DNA of 16,333 nucleotides from DATMYQ01 sp035560935. GTDB lineage: Bacteria > Bacillota > Negativicutes > Sporomusales > Sporomusaceae. The notes under the pieces are model-generated. The model was given only the letters and a program-made list of their open reading frames with translations, was not told where the DNA came from and ran no database searches. The first letter of the stretch is position 1. Each line of letters opens with the position of its first letter. Shown one piece after another: positions 7,645-14,716 of this stretch. The position numbers and the translations under genes are program-made. Location: contig DATMYQ010000164.1 of NCBI GenBank assembly GCA_035560935.1, positions 1 to 16,333 on the forward strand. Reading direction: 5' to 3'.

Positions 7645-7700
7645 ACAACGAGGAGGTTCCTTCGCGGCGCTTGCAAGCCGCGAAGGAACCTCCTCGTTGT
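7645..7700. terminator. Perfect 24-bp inverted repeat between convergent genes
   Basis: Bases 7645-7668 pair perfectly with 7677-7700 around an 8-base loop. It lies between the methyltransferase (plus) and the chemoreceptor (minus), so a convergent terminator is the simplest reading. Neither strand has a good T-run right after the stem; the T-run at 7635-7640 precedes it on the plus strand. The length and perfection are more than a terminator needs. Confidence 0.55.
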
Positions 7701-7744
7701 ATTTAGCAGTCATCCTTGAGCCGCTGTTTTGAATTAGGGGAAGT

Positions 7745-9760
7745 TTACAGGCGGAACTTGGTGACTTCGACGTTCAGTTCCTCGGCCATCATCGCTAGTG
7801 CCCGGCTGGCTGCGGCAATTTCCTGCATCGAGGCGGCCTGTTCCTCGGTGGCTGCGGATACCGTCTGTGCTTCCTGCATGGCGTTGCGGCTGCTTTCATC
7901 GATAATCTGGATGGAAGAAACCACATCCTGATTGCCCTGGGCCACGTGCTGGATCGCGGTGCTGACCTCTTTGATCTGGACGACGGTGAGGTTTAGCAAT
8001 TCCGAAAGTTCTTCGAAGGATTCACCGGCCCGGTTGGCGACGCCAATGCCTTCTTCGACGACGAGTCCTTCACGGTCAATTTCCCGCTTGACGGCGGTCA
8101 CTTTGCCGTGAATGGCATCGATCAGCTGTTTGATCTGTTCCGAAGCACCAGCCGATTGTTCGGCCAGTTTGCGCACTTCATCGGCGACAACGGCGAAGCC
8201 TCGACCGTGCTCGCCGGCGCGGGCGGCTTCAATGGCCGCGTTTAGCGCTAACAGATTGGTTTGTCCGGCGATGCTCTGGATGACATTGACAATCTCCTTG
8301 ATTTGATCGGCGCTGGTAGCCAGACTGAGCGCCTGTTCCGCGCTCTGTGCGGATTCGCTTTTGATGGAGTGCATGGTCCGGACCACATTATCGATCGCCT
8401 GACGGCCTTTTTGCGACGTGAGCTGCATTTTGTCGGCCATCTCGGAGACTTCAGTGGTGGTGGCGGCCACTTCTTCCACACTGGCGGCAGTTTGCTGGGC
8501 GACGTCGCTGACTTCGCCTACAACCTGGTTTTGACGGGAAGCGCCTTCGGCGACGTCGGTAATGGAGGTGGCCACCAGAGTGGAAGTTTGCGCCGATTGT
8601 TCCGTACTGGCGGTCAGCTGTTGCGATGACGCGGCCAGTTGTTGGGAATTCTGGTGTACCTTGCGTAATAATCCACGGGTATTGTCAGCCATAGTCCGGA
8701 AGGCAGCGGACAATCGGGAAATTTCGTCTTGACCGGAAGTTTTTTGTGGCAGATTGCTCTGGTCGGTATTGAGTATCGACAAGGTGTTCTCGGTGTAATC
8801 CCCGGCGGCCAGATTTTCCGCCAGAAGGGTCATTTTTTCAATAGGCTTGACCAGGCGGGCGACGAACAGATAGACCAGCAGTACGGAGAGCAGGATCATC
8901 AAGATAGCCATGCCCAGTGTAAAGTTGCGGGTGGCGACAAGGTCTTCCATAAATTCCGCTGTGGTTAAAGAGACGGCAATGATCCAGGGGGTGTTGGCGA
9001 TCGGCATAAAGCCCATGTATTTATCCTGTCCCTGAAACTGATAGTTCATCACAGCCGATTCCTTTTTGACCATACGGGCGCCGATGTCGCGCAGTGTCTG
9101 AGCCAGAGTGGTGTCCTGGGAAAAGTTGAGTTTCAGAATATTATCTTTGTTGGGATGGGCGAAAACCAGGGACTTGGAATCGGTTGCAAACGCGTAACCG
9201 GTTTTCCCGGCTTTCACACCGGCAATGAATTGGCTGACCGTGTCCATGCTGGCGGTGGTAATCAGGTAACCGACCGTGGTTCCCGCCTTTTTGAGCGGTA
9301 CCGTGATGCTATAGACCAGATGATTGGTGGTTCGGGAAATCAGCGGGTCGGAGACCACCGTTTTGCCGGTGCTGACGGCCTGCTGGAAGTAATCACGGTC
9401 AGCCCGGCTGCCGCTGGCGTTGTTGTTGCCAAACAGGACGTTGCCGGCCGGATCGGTGACCATAATGGTCTCGTAGTGCTTGAGAAGTTGAACGTCGCGT
9501 TCAATCCGGGCCAGGCCATTCACCCGGTCCAGGCTGGTGATGACTTCATCCCGGGCCATGGATTCCGATTCCGCCTGATAAGTGCGGACCAGGCCGGTGA
9601 TTTCCCGGGCGGTTACTTTGGTCAGATCCATCAGATCGTCTTGCATTTGTTCCTTGATGCTGGCCTGGGTCCGGTAATAAGAGACGAAGGAAGTCGTGCC
9701 GATGGATAAAACCAGAATGAGACTGATTAGCAGGGCGAACTTGGTTTTAATGCTGTTCAT
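7745..9760 (-). CDS. Methyl-accepting chemotaxis protein with dCache sensor
   Basis: Transmembrane chemoreceptor that signals to CheA/CheW. It has 671 residues, with AAGGAGG 8 bases before the ATG. In order it has transmembrane helix 1 (8-29), a periplasmic or extracellular dCache-type sensor (about 35-270), helix 2 (about 279-302), HAMP (about 302-365, with P306 and the D345/E346 pair) and a long coiled-coil signalling domain (about 370-671). The sensor contains RADRDYFQQAV and ISRTTNHLVYSITVPL. The signalling tip IEAARAGEHGRGFAVVADEVRKLAEQS (510-536) is intact. There is no C-terminal NWETF-type tail for CheR/CheB docking. No cheA, cheW, cheR or cheB is present, so it must use a distant chemotaxis cluster. 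It lies 89 bases downstream of the stand-alone receiver gene with no clear terminator between, so both may come from the sigma-54 promoter at 10267-10283. Confidence 0.93.
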   Translation of the reverse strand: MNSIKTKFALLISLILVLSIGTTSFVSYYRTQASIKEQMQDDLMDLTKVTAREITGLVRTYQAESESMARDEVITSLDRVNGLARIERDVQLLKHYETIMVTDPAGNVLFGNNNASGSRADRDYFQQAVSTGKTVVSDPLISRTTNHLVYSITVPLKKAGTTVGYLITTASMDTVSQFIAGVKAGKTGYAFATDSKSLVFAHPNKDNILKLNFSQDTTLAQTLRDIGARMVKKESAVMNYQFQGQDKYMGFMPIANTPWIIAVSLTTAEFMEDLVATRNFTLGMAILMILLSVLLVYLFVARLVKPIEKMTLLAENLAAGDYTENTLSILNTDQSNLPQKTSGQDEISRLSAAFRTMADNTRGLLRKVHQNSQQLAASSQQLTASTEQSAQTSTLVATSITDVAEGASRQNQVVGEVSDVAQQTAASVEEVAATTTEVSEMADKMQLTSQKGRQAIDNVVRTMHSIKSESAQSAEQALSLATSADQIKEIVNVIQSIAGQTNLLALNAAIEAARAGEHGRGFAVVADEVRKLAEQSAGASEQIKQLIDAIHGKVTAVKREIDREGLVVEEGIGVANRAGESFEELSELLNLTVVQIKEVSTAIQHVAQGNQDVVSSIQIIDESSRNAMQEAQTVSAATEEQAASMQEIAAASRALAMMAEELNVEVTKFRL

Positions 9761-9849
9761 GGGGGGTTCCTCCTTTGTGTTATGCGTATTTCATTTATTA
9801 AGGGATAAGGAAAACCGGGGCGGGAAAATTTAGCGGAAAATGCTGCATG

Positions 9850-10212
9850 TTATGACGGACTCGTTTCCAGGGTCTCGATAATGGACAGAATTTCTTCCAG
9901 GTCGACCGGTTTGGATAAAAGGGCCAACGCGCCTTGTTGCAGGACGAAGGCAGCGGTTTGGTCATTGGCGTAACCGCTAATGATGATTACGTGTGACTGG
10001 GGATTGCATCGTCGGATCTGCTGCAGCAATTCAATTCCGTCGATACCGGGCATTTTCAGATCACTGATAACCAGTTCGTGGTGTTTGCGTTGGTAAAGCG
10101 ACAAGGCTTCTACGGGAGAATCCAACGCATCGCAATCATGTCCGGACAGCTTCAGAAAGCGGTGAAGACCGGACAGAGAACGAATGTCGTCATCGACCAG
10201 CAAAATCTGCAT
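9850..10212 (-). CDS. Stand-alone receiver-domain response regulator
   Basis: A single REC domain without an output domain, 120 residues from ATG 10212. The acidic pocket LVDDD (D7-D9), phosphoacceptor D51 in VISDLKMPG, switch serine S79 and conserved lysine K101 in LLSKPVD are all present, so phosphorylation is expected. The track-style longer GTG start at 10221 would leave only 2 bases after GGAGG, whereas ATG 10212 gives 11, so I use the ATG. The sequence looks closer to NtrC-type receivers than to CheY. Around the phosphorylation site, 16 of 21 residues match the receiver of the neighbouring activator (LVISDLKMPGIDGIELLQQIR versus its counterpart). It is preceded by a strong sigma-54 promoter and followed by the chemoreceptor. 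Roles consistent with this are a phosphate sink, a relay intermediate or a CheY-like effector; the sequence cannot decide. Confidence 0.9.
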   Translation of the reverse strand: MQILLVDDDIRSLSGLHRFLKLSGHDCDALDSPVEALSLYQRKHHELVISDLKMPGIDGIELLQQIRRCNPQSHVIIISGYANDQTAAFVLQQGALALLSKPVDLEEILSIIETLETSPS

Positions 10213-10223
10213 TGCGTTCACTT

Positions 10224-10228
10224 CCTCC
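10224..10228 (-). promoter_or_regulatory. Ribosome binding site deciding the receiver gene start
   Basis: On the minus strand GGAGG (plus CCTCC, 10224-10228) is 11 bases before ATG 10212 but only 2 bases before the alternative GTG at 10221. It therefore favours the ATG and a 120-residue product. Confidence 0.65.
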
Positions 10229-10266
10229 GTGGTGGCATCACCAATTATGGTGTTGCCCTATACTAT

Positions 10267-10283
10267 AGCAATTCGCGTGCCAA
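10267..10283 (-). promoter_or_regulatory. Sigma-54 (-24/-12) promoter of the receiver gene
   Basis: Minus-strand TTGGCACGCGAATTGCT matches the sigma-54 consensus YTGGCAC-N5-TTGCW at every defined base. GG (10281-10280) and GC (10269-10268) have the required 10-base spacing. Transcription would start near 10256, about 44 bases before the receiver ATG. Looking for GGCAC and its complement elsewhere in the window by eye gave no comparable site. A sigma-54 activator gene lies just upstream and supports the call. Confidence 0.85.
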
Positions 10284-10334
10284 AGACTATTGGAAAGAAG
10301 AATGCGCTAATAATCGACAAAAAAACATCGGGCC

Positions 10335-10373
10335 AAGAAAATAAACTAACAAAGGTGTTCCAAAAGGAACACC
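10335..10373 (-). terminator. Likely intrinsic terminator of the kinase-activator operon
   Basis: Read on the minus strand, GGTGTTCC-TTTT-GGAACACC is followed by TTTGTTAGTTTATTTTC, a stem plus T-rich tract about 65 bases after the activator stop. The stem is the same DNA as dyad B, so one element may serve both as terminator and protein-binding site. A further hairpin without T-run, TTCGCCG/CGGCGAA (10419-10438), lies right after the stop codon. Confidence 0.5.
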
Positions 10374-10403
10374 CACTCTGCTCCTTTTGGAACAGAGTGG
10401 GTG
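10354..10403. promoter_or_regulatory. Tandem dyads: likely activator-binding (enhancer) sites for the sigma-54 promoter
   Basis: Dyad B is GGTGTTCC-AAAA-GGAACACC (10354-10373), a perfect 8-bp inverted repeat. Dyad A has 15-bp arms with one mismatch around TTTT (10370-10403), with core CTGCTCC-TTTT-GGAACAG (10378-10395). Both share the TGTTCC-N4-GGAACA core. Their centres (10363.5 and 10386.5) are 23 bases apart, about two helix turns, and lie roughly 107 and 130 bases upstream of the predicted sigma-54 start. This is the usual placement for enhancer-binding proteins with a Fis-type helix-turn-helix. The assignment to the neighbouring activator is inference. Confidence 0.55.
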
Positions 10404-10438
10404 AAATGGTACGGTGCGTTCGCCGTGAAAGCGGCGAA

Positions 10439-11944
10439 TCAGGAATGACGGCTGTCTGGTGACGGATTGTTTCCGGGCGCGCCCTGATTCCGGTCCAGAC
10501 GGTAGGACAACGTGCGCCGGGTCAGACCCAGATAGGCGGCAGTCGCTGATTTGTTGCCGTGGTGTTTTTCCAGGGCGGCGGCAATGATGTGGTCCATGAA
10601 CCCGTCCAGAGAGAAGCCCTGTTCGGGTAAATAAAATTGTTCCGGATTCAGAACGGCAGTCCGGTTGTCCGGGAAGGAAGGCGCCGCCAGTGGTGTGACG
10701 GCCACTGATGGCAGGATGATATGGGCGGGGTGAAGTTCGATGCCGTCAAACAGTACGGTGGCCAGTTCCATGGTGTTTTTTAATTCCCGTACGTTGCCGG
10801 GCCAGTTGTGATTTTCCAAAATTTGCGCCGCGGCGGGACTGATGCACTGGAAACTTTTTTTCTTCTGCAGGGCCAGCTCCTGCAGAAACATCAATGCCAG
10901 CGGCAGGATTTCTTCCCGTCGTTGCCGCAGAGGAGGAATGTTCAGGCAGGCTACTGACAGACGGTAATACAGATCCCGCCGAAAACTGCCGTCGGCCACC
11001 TTGTCCGTCAGGTTGGCGTTAGTGGCGCAAATAATACGGACATCGACGGGGATCTTTTTGAGTCCGCCCACCCGGTAGAATTCTTTTTCCTGAATGACCC
11101 GCAGTAATTTTGCCTGAAGTTCCGGCAACAAGTCGCCCACTTCATCGAGAAACAGGCTGCCGCCGGCGGCCAGGTCCAGTTTCCCTTTTTGCCCTTTGCT
11201 CAGGCTGCCGGTAAAACTGCCGGGATCGTAGCCGAACAACTCGCTTTCGAACAAACTGGCAGTCATGGCAGCGCAGTTAATATCCACCAAGGGCACTTCC
11301 GGGGTGGGGTTTTTCTGACCAAAATGCACCAAACGGGCCAGGATTTCTTTGCCGGAACCGGTTTCACCCTGGATCAGAACCGGGATGCTGCGGTCCAAAT
11401 GGTAAGCCTCTGCTTCTGCCAGCAGCTTCTGCATAGTCGCGGAAAATACGCCGATGCTCCCCAGACCGGCGGTCTGCCCAACCAGTTGGCGGAGGCGGAG
11501 AACTTCACGACGGGCGTCATCCGCCGCTTCCTGCAGGCAGGCATCCTTTTCCCGCAACCGGCGATTTTCGTGGATCAGATTTTGGTGTTCCGCCACCTGG
11601 TCGGTAATCACGGCCAGTTCCTCAATGTTCAGCGGCTTTAATAAATAATCACGGGCTCCCGCACGCATGGCCTCGACGGCCAGTGTCACATCGTCATGGC
11701 CGGTGATCAACACCACGTCCGTTTCGTTGCCCCGGGGAAGCGTGCGTAGCTGCTTTAAGAGCTCGATGCCGGAAATGCCCGGCATTTTCACATCGGACAC
11801 CACTAAGGGATAGTCGCCGGTGGTAAAGGCTTGCAAAGCCTCTGCCGCATCGGCGCAAACCGTGACGGTGTGCCCCAGTTCCTGCAAAAAATGTTGCAGG
11901 GAGCGTCGGATACGGGCATCATCATCCACTGCCAAAATGTTCAT
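10439..11944 (-). CDS. NtrC-family sigma-54-dependent response regulator
   Basis: Phosphorylation-controlled activator of sigma-54 RNA polymerase, 501 residues. The receiver domain (1-120) has D51 as phosphoacceptor and K103. The AAA+ domain (about 165-390) has Walker A GETGSGKE (193-200), Walker B LFLDEVGD (264-271) and the arginine-finger region RRDLYYRL (322-329). The Fis-type helix-turn-helix is at about 455-485 (NKSATAAYLGLTRRTLSYRL). The sigma-54 contact loop reads GSFTGS (242-247) instead of the usual GAFTGA. The true start is ATG 11944 with GGGAG 5 bases upstream; a longer frame to 12019 overlaps the kinase. The start is only 2 bases from the kinase stop, so this is a two-gene operon and a cognate pair. 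The likeliest target is the sigma-54 promoter at 10267-10283. Confidence 0.95.
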   Translation of the reverse strand: MNILAVDDDARIRRSLQHFLQELGHTVTVCADAAEALQAFTTGDYPLVVSDVKMPGISGIELLKQLRTLPRGNETDVVLITGHDDVTLAVEAMRAGARDYLLKPLNIEELAVITDQVAEHQNLIHENRRLREKDACLQEAADDARREVLRLRQLVGQTAGLGSIGVFSATMQKLLAEAEAYHLDRSIPVLIQGETGSGKEILARLVHFGQKNPTPEVPLVDINCAAMTASLFESELFGYDPGSFTGSLSKGQKGKLDLAAGGSLFLDEVGDLLPELQAKLLRVIQEKEFYRVGGLKKIPVDVRIICATNANLTDKVADGSFRRDLYYRLSVACLNIPPLRQRREEILPLALMFLQELALQKKKSFQCISPAAAQILENHNWPGNVRELKNTMELATVLFDGIELHPAHIILPSVAVTPLAAPSFPDNRTAVLNPEQFYLPEQGFSLDGFMDHIIAAALEKHHGNKSATAAYLGLTRRTLSYRLDRNQGAPGNNPSPDSRHS

Positions 11945-11946
11945 TG

Positions 11947-13449
11947 TTACTCCCTTCCATCTACCGGGCCGATTTCGGCCACCAGCGGCATCACCACCTG
12001 AAACGTGGATCCGTGCCATTCATTTTCACGGACCGTTACCCGACCCCGGCAGTCATTAAGAATTGAGGCGACAATGGAAAGACCCAGCCCCATGTTGTCA
12101 CCGGTGTCCCGGGTGGTAAAAAAAGGTTCGAAAATTTTCTCGCGCATTTTTTCCGGGACGCCCGGTCCGTTGTCGGCGATTTCCAGAATAACGCTATCGA
12201 TGCCGGCCATAGCGGTGACATAAATATGCTTCTCCGATTTCCCGGCATTGTCCAGCGCCTGCATGGCGTTAACCAGCAGATTAATGATGATTTGTTCCAA
12301 CTGAACCAGCGTTAGCGGTACGGGCGGCAGTTTTGAAGGAAGTTTCTTTTCCAGACGGACGCCGTGGGAAGATAATTGGTTGCCGATTAAGCGCAGCGAA
12401 CCGGTTAACGCCTCCGGCAGATGGGAGAGCGGGAGGCCGCTGTCACGACGGTTGCGAATGAAGGCGCGCATGTGTTTGATAATATTGTCGATCTGAGTGG
12501 CGCAGTCGGAAATCTCGCGCACGTCACGGATAATATCTTCCAGTGGCCGGATTTTTCCCCGTTTGTGCAGGAAAAGGATGCCATCTGCGGTGATTTTCAA
12601 CGCATTCAACGGTTGATTGATTTCGTGGGCAATGCCGGCGGTCAGTGTGCCCAGGGTGGCCAGACGTTCGGCCTGGGAAGCGCGGGACAAAATGGCAATC
12701 CGTTCTTCCACCGCCTTTTTGCGGTCGCTGATATCCCGGCTGGATGTGAGGAATCCGGCGAAGTCGCCGGCGTTATTGTAAAAAGGCCAACTGGTGGAAG
12801 CAACCCAGTGATAGCGGTTGCCATGATAATGCAGGCGATAGTCCATGTCGCAGGGACGCCGAAACCGGAAGGCTTCCTGAAAAATGGACGAGACCTGCTC
12901 GCGGTCTTCCGGATGAACCCCCTGCAACCAGCCGTCGCCCAGTTCCTGTTCCAGGGTGTGTCCTGTAAACGCCAGCCAAAATTTATTGAAATAGTCGCAA
13001 TGACCGGACGGATCGGTTCGCCAGATCATAGCTGGAAACTCATCAAAAATACGCAGGTAAAAATTACTGGAGCGGAACAATTCCTCTTCCGCCGCTTTGC
13101 GTTGGGAAATGTCCCGGACAATTCCCTGCAGGCGGTTGCCACGGATCTGCTTGAAATGAATTTCCGCCGGGAAACGGGAACCATCCTTGCGCACCAGGGT
13201 TCTTTCCACAATGGCCGTACTGCCGGTTTTGAGCTGTTCGTGGACTGGTTCCATGCCGGTCCGGCTTTCTATGGCAACCAGTTCAGAGGCGTTGCAGCAC
13301 AACAGTTCTTCCCGGCTATAGCCGGTGATTTGACAACAGGTGGTGTTGACGTACAAAAAATTGGCGTCGTAATCGGTGACGATCATGCCATCCGAAGCAA
13401 GATCCAGCAACTCTAACAGTTCTTCGCGGCTTTCGGTGTATGGGGCCAT
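11947..13449 (-). CDS. Soluble PAS-PAS sensor histidine kinase, partner of the NtrC-type regulator
   Basis: Cytoplasmic histidine kinase of 500 residues with no transmembrane segment. PAS domain 1 covers about 8-118 (SDGMIVTDYDANFLYVN, then VRDISQRK). PAS domain 2 covers about 128-245 (RTDPSGHCDYFNKFWLAFTGHT, then SRDISDRKK). The HisKA helix carries phosphorylated H275 in AGIAHEINQPLNALK, typical of NtrB/FixL/AtoS-like kinases. The ATPase domain has the N-box (N390, N394), DNGPG (426-430) and GLGLSIV (454-460). All catalytic boxes are intact. GAGGTGATC lies just before the ATG. PAS 1 contains two cysteine pairs (C38-C39, C51-C52), which may or may not bear on sensing. The input is unknown, but the lack of membrane segments points to an intracellular signal such as redox, metabolite or energy state. 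Confidence 0.94.
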   Translation of the reverse strand: MAPYTESREELLELLDLASDGMIVTDYDANFLYVNTTCCQITGYSREELLCCNASELVAIESRTGMEPVHEQLKTGSTAIVERTLVRKDGSRFPAEIHFKQIRGNRLQGIVRDISQRKAAEEELFRSSNFYLRIFDEFPAMIWRTDPSGHCDYFNKFWLAFTGHTLEQELGDGWLQGVHPEDREQVSSIFQEAFRFRRPCDMDYRLHYHGNRYHWVASTSWPFYNNAGDFAGFLTSSRDISDRKKAVEERIAILSRASQAERLATLGTLTAGIAHEINQPLNALKITADGILFLHKRGKIRPLEDIIRDVREISDCATQIDNIIKHMRAFIRNRRDSGLPLSHLPEALTGSLRLIGNQLSSHGVRLEKKLPSKLPPVPLTLVQLEQIIINLLVNAMQALDNAGKSEKHIYVTAMAGIDSVILEIADNGPGVPEKMREKIFEPFFTTRDTGDNMGLGLSIVASILNDCRGRVTVRENEWHGSTFQVVMPLVAEIGPVDGRE

Positions 13450-13584
13450 GTGATCACCTCATCGCATTACTTATCAGTAGTTGTATTATTTCGACGATGA
13501 AAGAGACTATCCTGCCCGGGCAATGGCAGTTGCGCAATAAAGGCGTCTGGTGCCGGAATCTTTGTGGCTTTCAATGAAAACATT

Positions 13585-13613
13585 TAGTCAGCTTACAATG
13601 AATATGATATAAT
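13585..13613 (+). promoter_or_regulatory. Sigma-A promoter of the TPR-PilZ genes
   Basis: TAGTCA (13585-13590, 4/6) and a perfect TATAAT (13608-13613) are 17 bases apart, with an extended -10 TG at 13605-13606. Transcription would start near 13620, about 55 bases before ATG 13676. No promoter for the divergent kinase stood out in the same 226-base gap. A TGCCCGGGCA palindrome at 13514-13523 is the only other structure I noticed there. Confidence 0.65.
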
Positions 13614-13675
13614 TTAACAATAAGTGATTATTTTATCAGATGGTCCGGTTTAATGAGGAGAGGAGCTGTCATTAT

Positions 13676-14695
13676 ATGACTCAGGAACAAGGAGGCGGGG
13701 CTTGCCGGCCGGCTGGCGAGATCTTTGCCGACGAAATGCAGAAGTGGTTTGAACAAAAGGAATTTGAAAATATTGTTTCGGCCTGTCAACAGGCGATGGA
13801 AAACGGTGAAAATACTGCTGAAGCCTATTTTTGGCTGGGAGTTGTCACCGGGGAAGAAGGCAATATTGAAAAAGCGGTCGATTTTTATACCAAAGCCATT
13901 GAGTCTTCGCCACAGGCCAATTATTACGCTTACCGGGGCAGCACATATGCTATTGCCGGTTTGATGCCGGAAGCGATTGCGGACTACTCGCAGGCGATAC
14001 GGATCAAGCCGGAAGACTGGCTAAATTATGCCAACCGGGGCGTTCTTTATATGGAAAAAGAAATGTACGAGCATGCGGTGAATGATTTTAATGAAGCGTT
14101 GGAGCTGGAACCGAAGGATATCGGGTCCTATTACAACCGGGGGGAAGCCTTTATGGCTCAAGGGCTATACTCTATTGCCATTGATGACTTTAACGCCATT
14201 ATTGCGCTGGCGCCGGAGGATGCCGATGCCTACGCCAAACGGGGCCAGGCATATTCAGAACTGGGAATGCCGGACAAGGCGATTGCTGATTATGATAAGT
14301 CCATTGAATTAGATCCTGAAAATATTTCAACGGTGGTGATCCGGGCGTCACTGTACATGGCGGCTGGCCGTCACGATGACGCCATTGCCGGGTTTACCCG
14401 GGCGGTCGAGGCCAACCCCGAGGATGCGCGGGCCTGCTTTTTCCGGGGAATTGCCTATGTATCCAAAGGGGATTTTGCCCTGGCAGTCAACGACTTCGAT
14501 CAGATGATTCTGGCGGAACCCGAGTTTGCTATCACTCATTACAATAAAGCACTGTGCTGTGACCGGTTGCAACGGCCGGTGGAAGCGGCGGCGGCTTACC
14601 GGCGTTTTCTGGAGTTGGCGGAACCCGGCTCGTTTGAGGTAAAGCATGCGACAGAACGTTTGAAGACATTGGAAGAGCAGCAACCGTTGCAATAA
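13676..14695 (+). CDS. Tetratricopeptide repeat (TPR) protein
   Basis: A 339-residue protein made almost entirely of TPR units, with about eight 34-residue repeats from about 47 to 318. Each shows the A-Y/W-G-A-P pattern, for example YYNRGEAFMAQGLYSIAIDDFNAII and YAKRGQAYSELGMPDKAIADYDKSI split across helices. It has no signal peptide, membrane segment or catalytic domain, so it is probably a cytoplasmic scaffold for protein contacts. The start is ATG 13676 with GAGGAGAGGAG (13655-13665) 10 bases upstream. The in-frame ATG at 13640 has no ribosome binding site and would add 12 residues. The PilZ gene follows after 21 bases and is probably cotranscribed, hinting that the scaffold and PilZ protein work together. 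The partner is unknown. Confidence 0.88.
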   Translation: MTQEQGGGACRPAGEIFADEMQKWFEQKEFENIVSACQQAMENGENTAEAYFWLGVVTGEEGNIEKAVDFYTKAIESSPQANYYAYRGSTYAIAGLMPEAIADYSQAIRIKPEDWLNYANRGVLYMEKEMYEHAVNDFNEALELEPKDIGSYYNRGEAFMAQGLYSIAIDDFNAIIALAPEDADAYAKRGQAYSELGMPDKAIADYDKSIELDPENISTVVIRASLYMAAGRHDDAIAGFTRAVEANPEDARACFFRGIAYVSKGDFALAVNDFDQMILAEPEFAITHYNKALCCDRLQRPVEAAAAYRRFLELAEPGSFEVKHATERLKTLEEQQPLQ

Positions 14696-14716
14696 TTTAG
14701 AAAGTGGGTGGCGGAA

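Noticed and set aside
10213..10221. GTG 10221 as the start of the receiver gene
   Set aside because: GGAGG would be only 2 bases away; ATG 10212 has usable spacing and the REC fold begins right after it.
12421..13416. 331-codon open frame on the plus strand opposite the histidine kinase
   Set aside because: It lies wholly antisense to a kinase with all catalytic motifs, has no ribosome binding site or recognisable domain, and is a by-product of codon bias.
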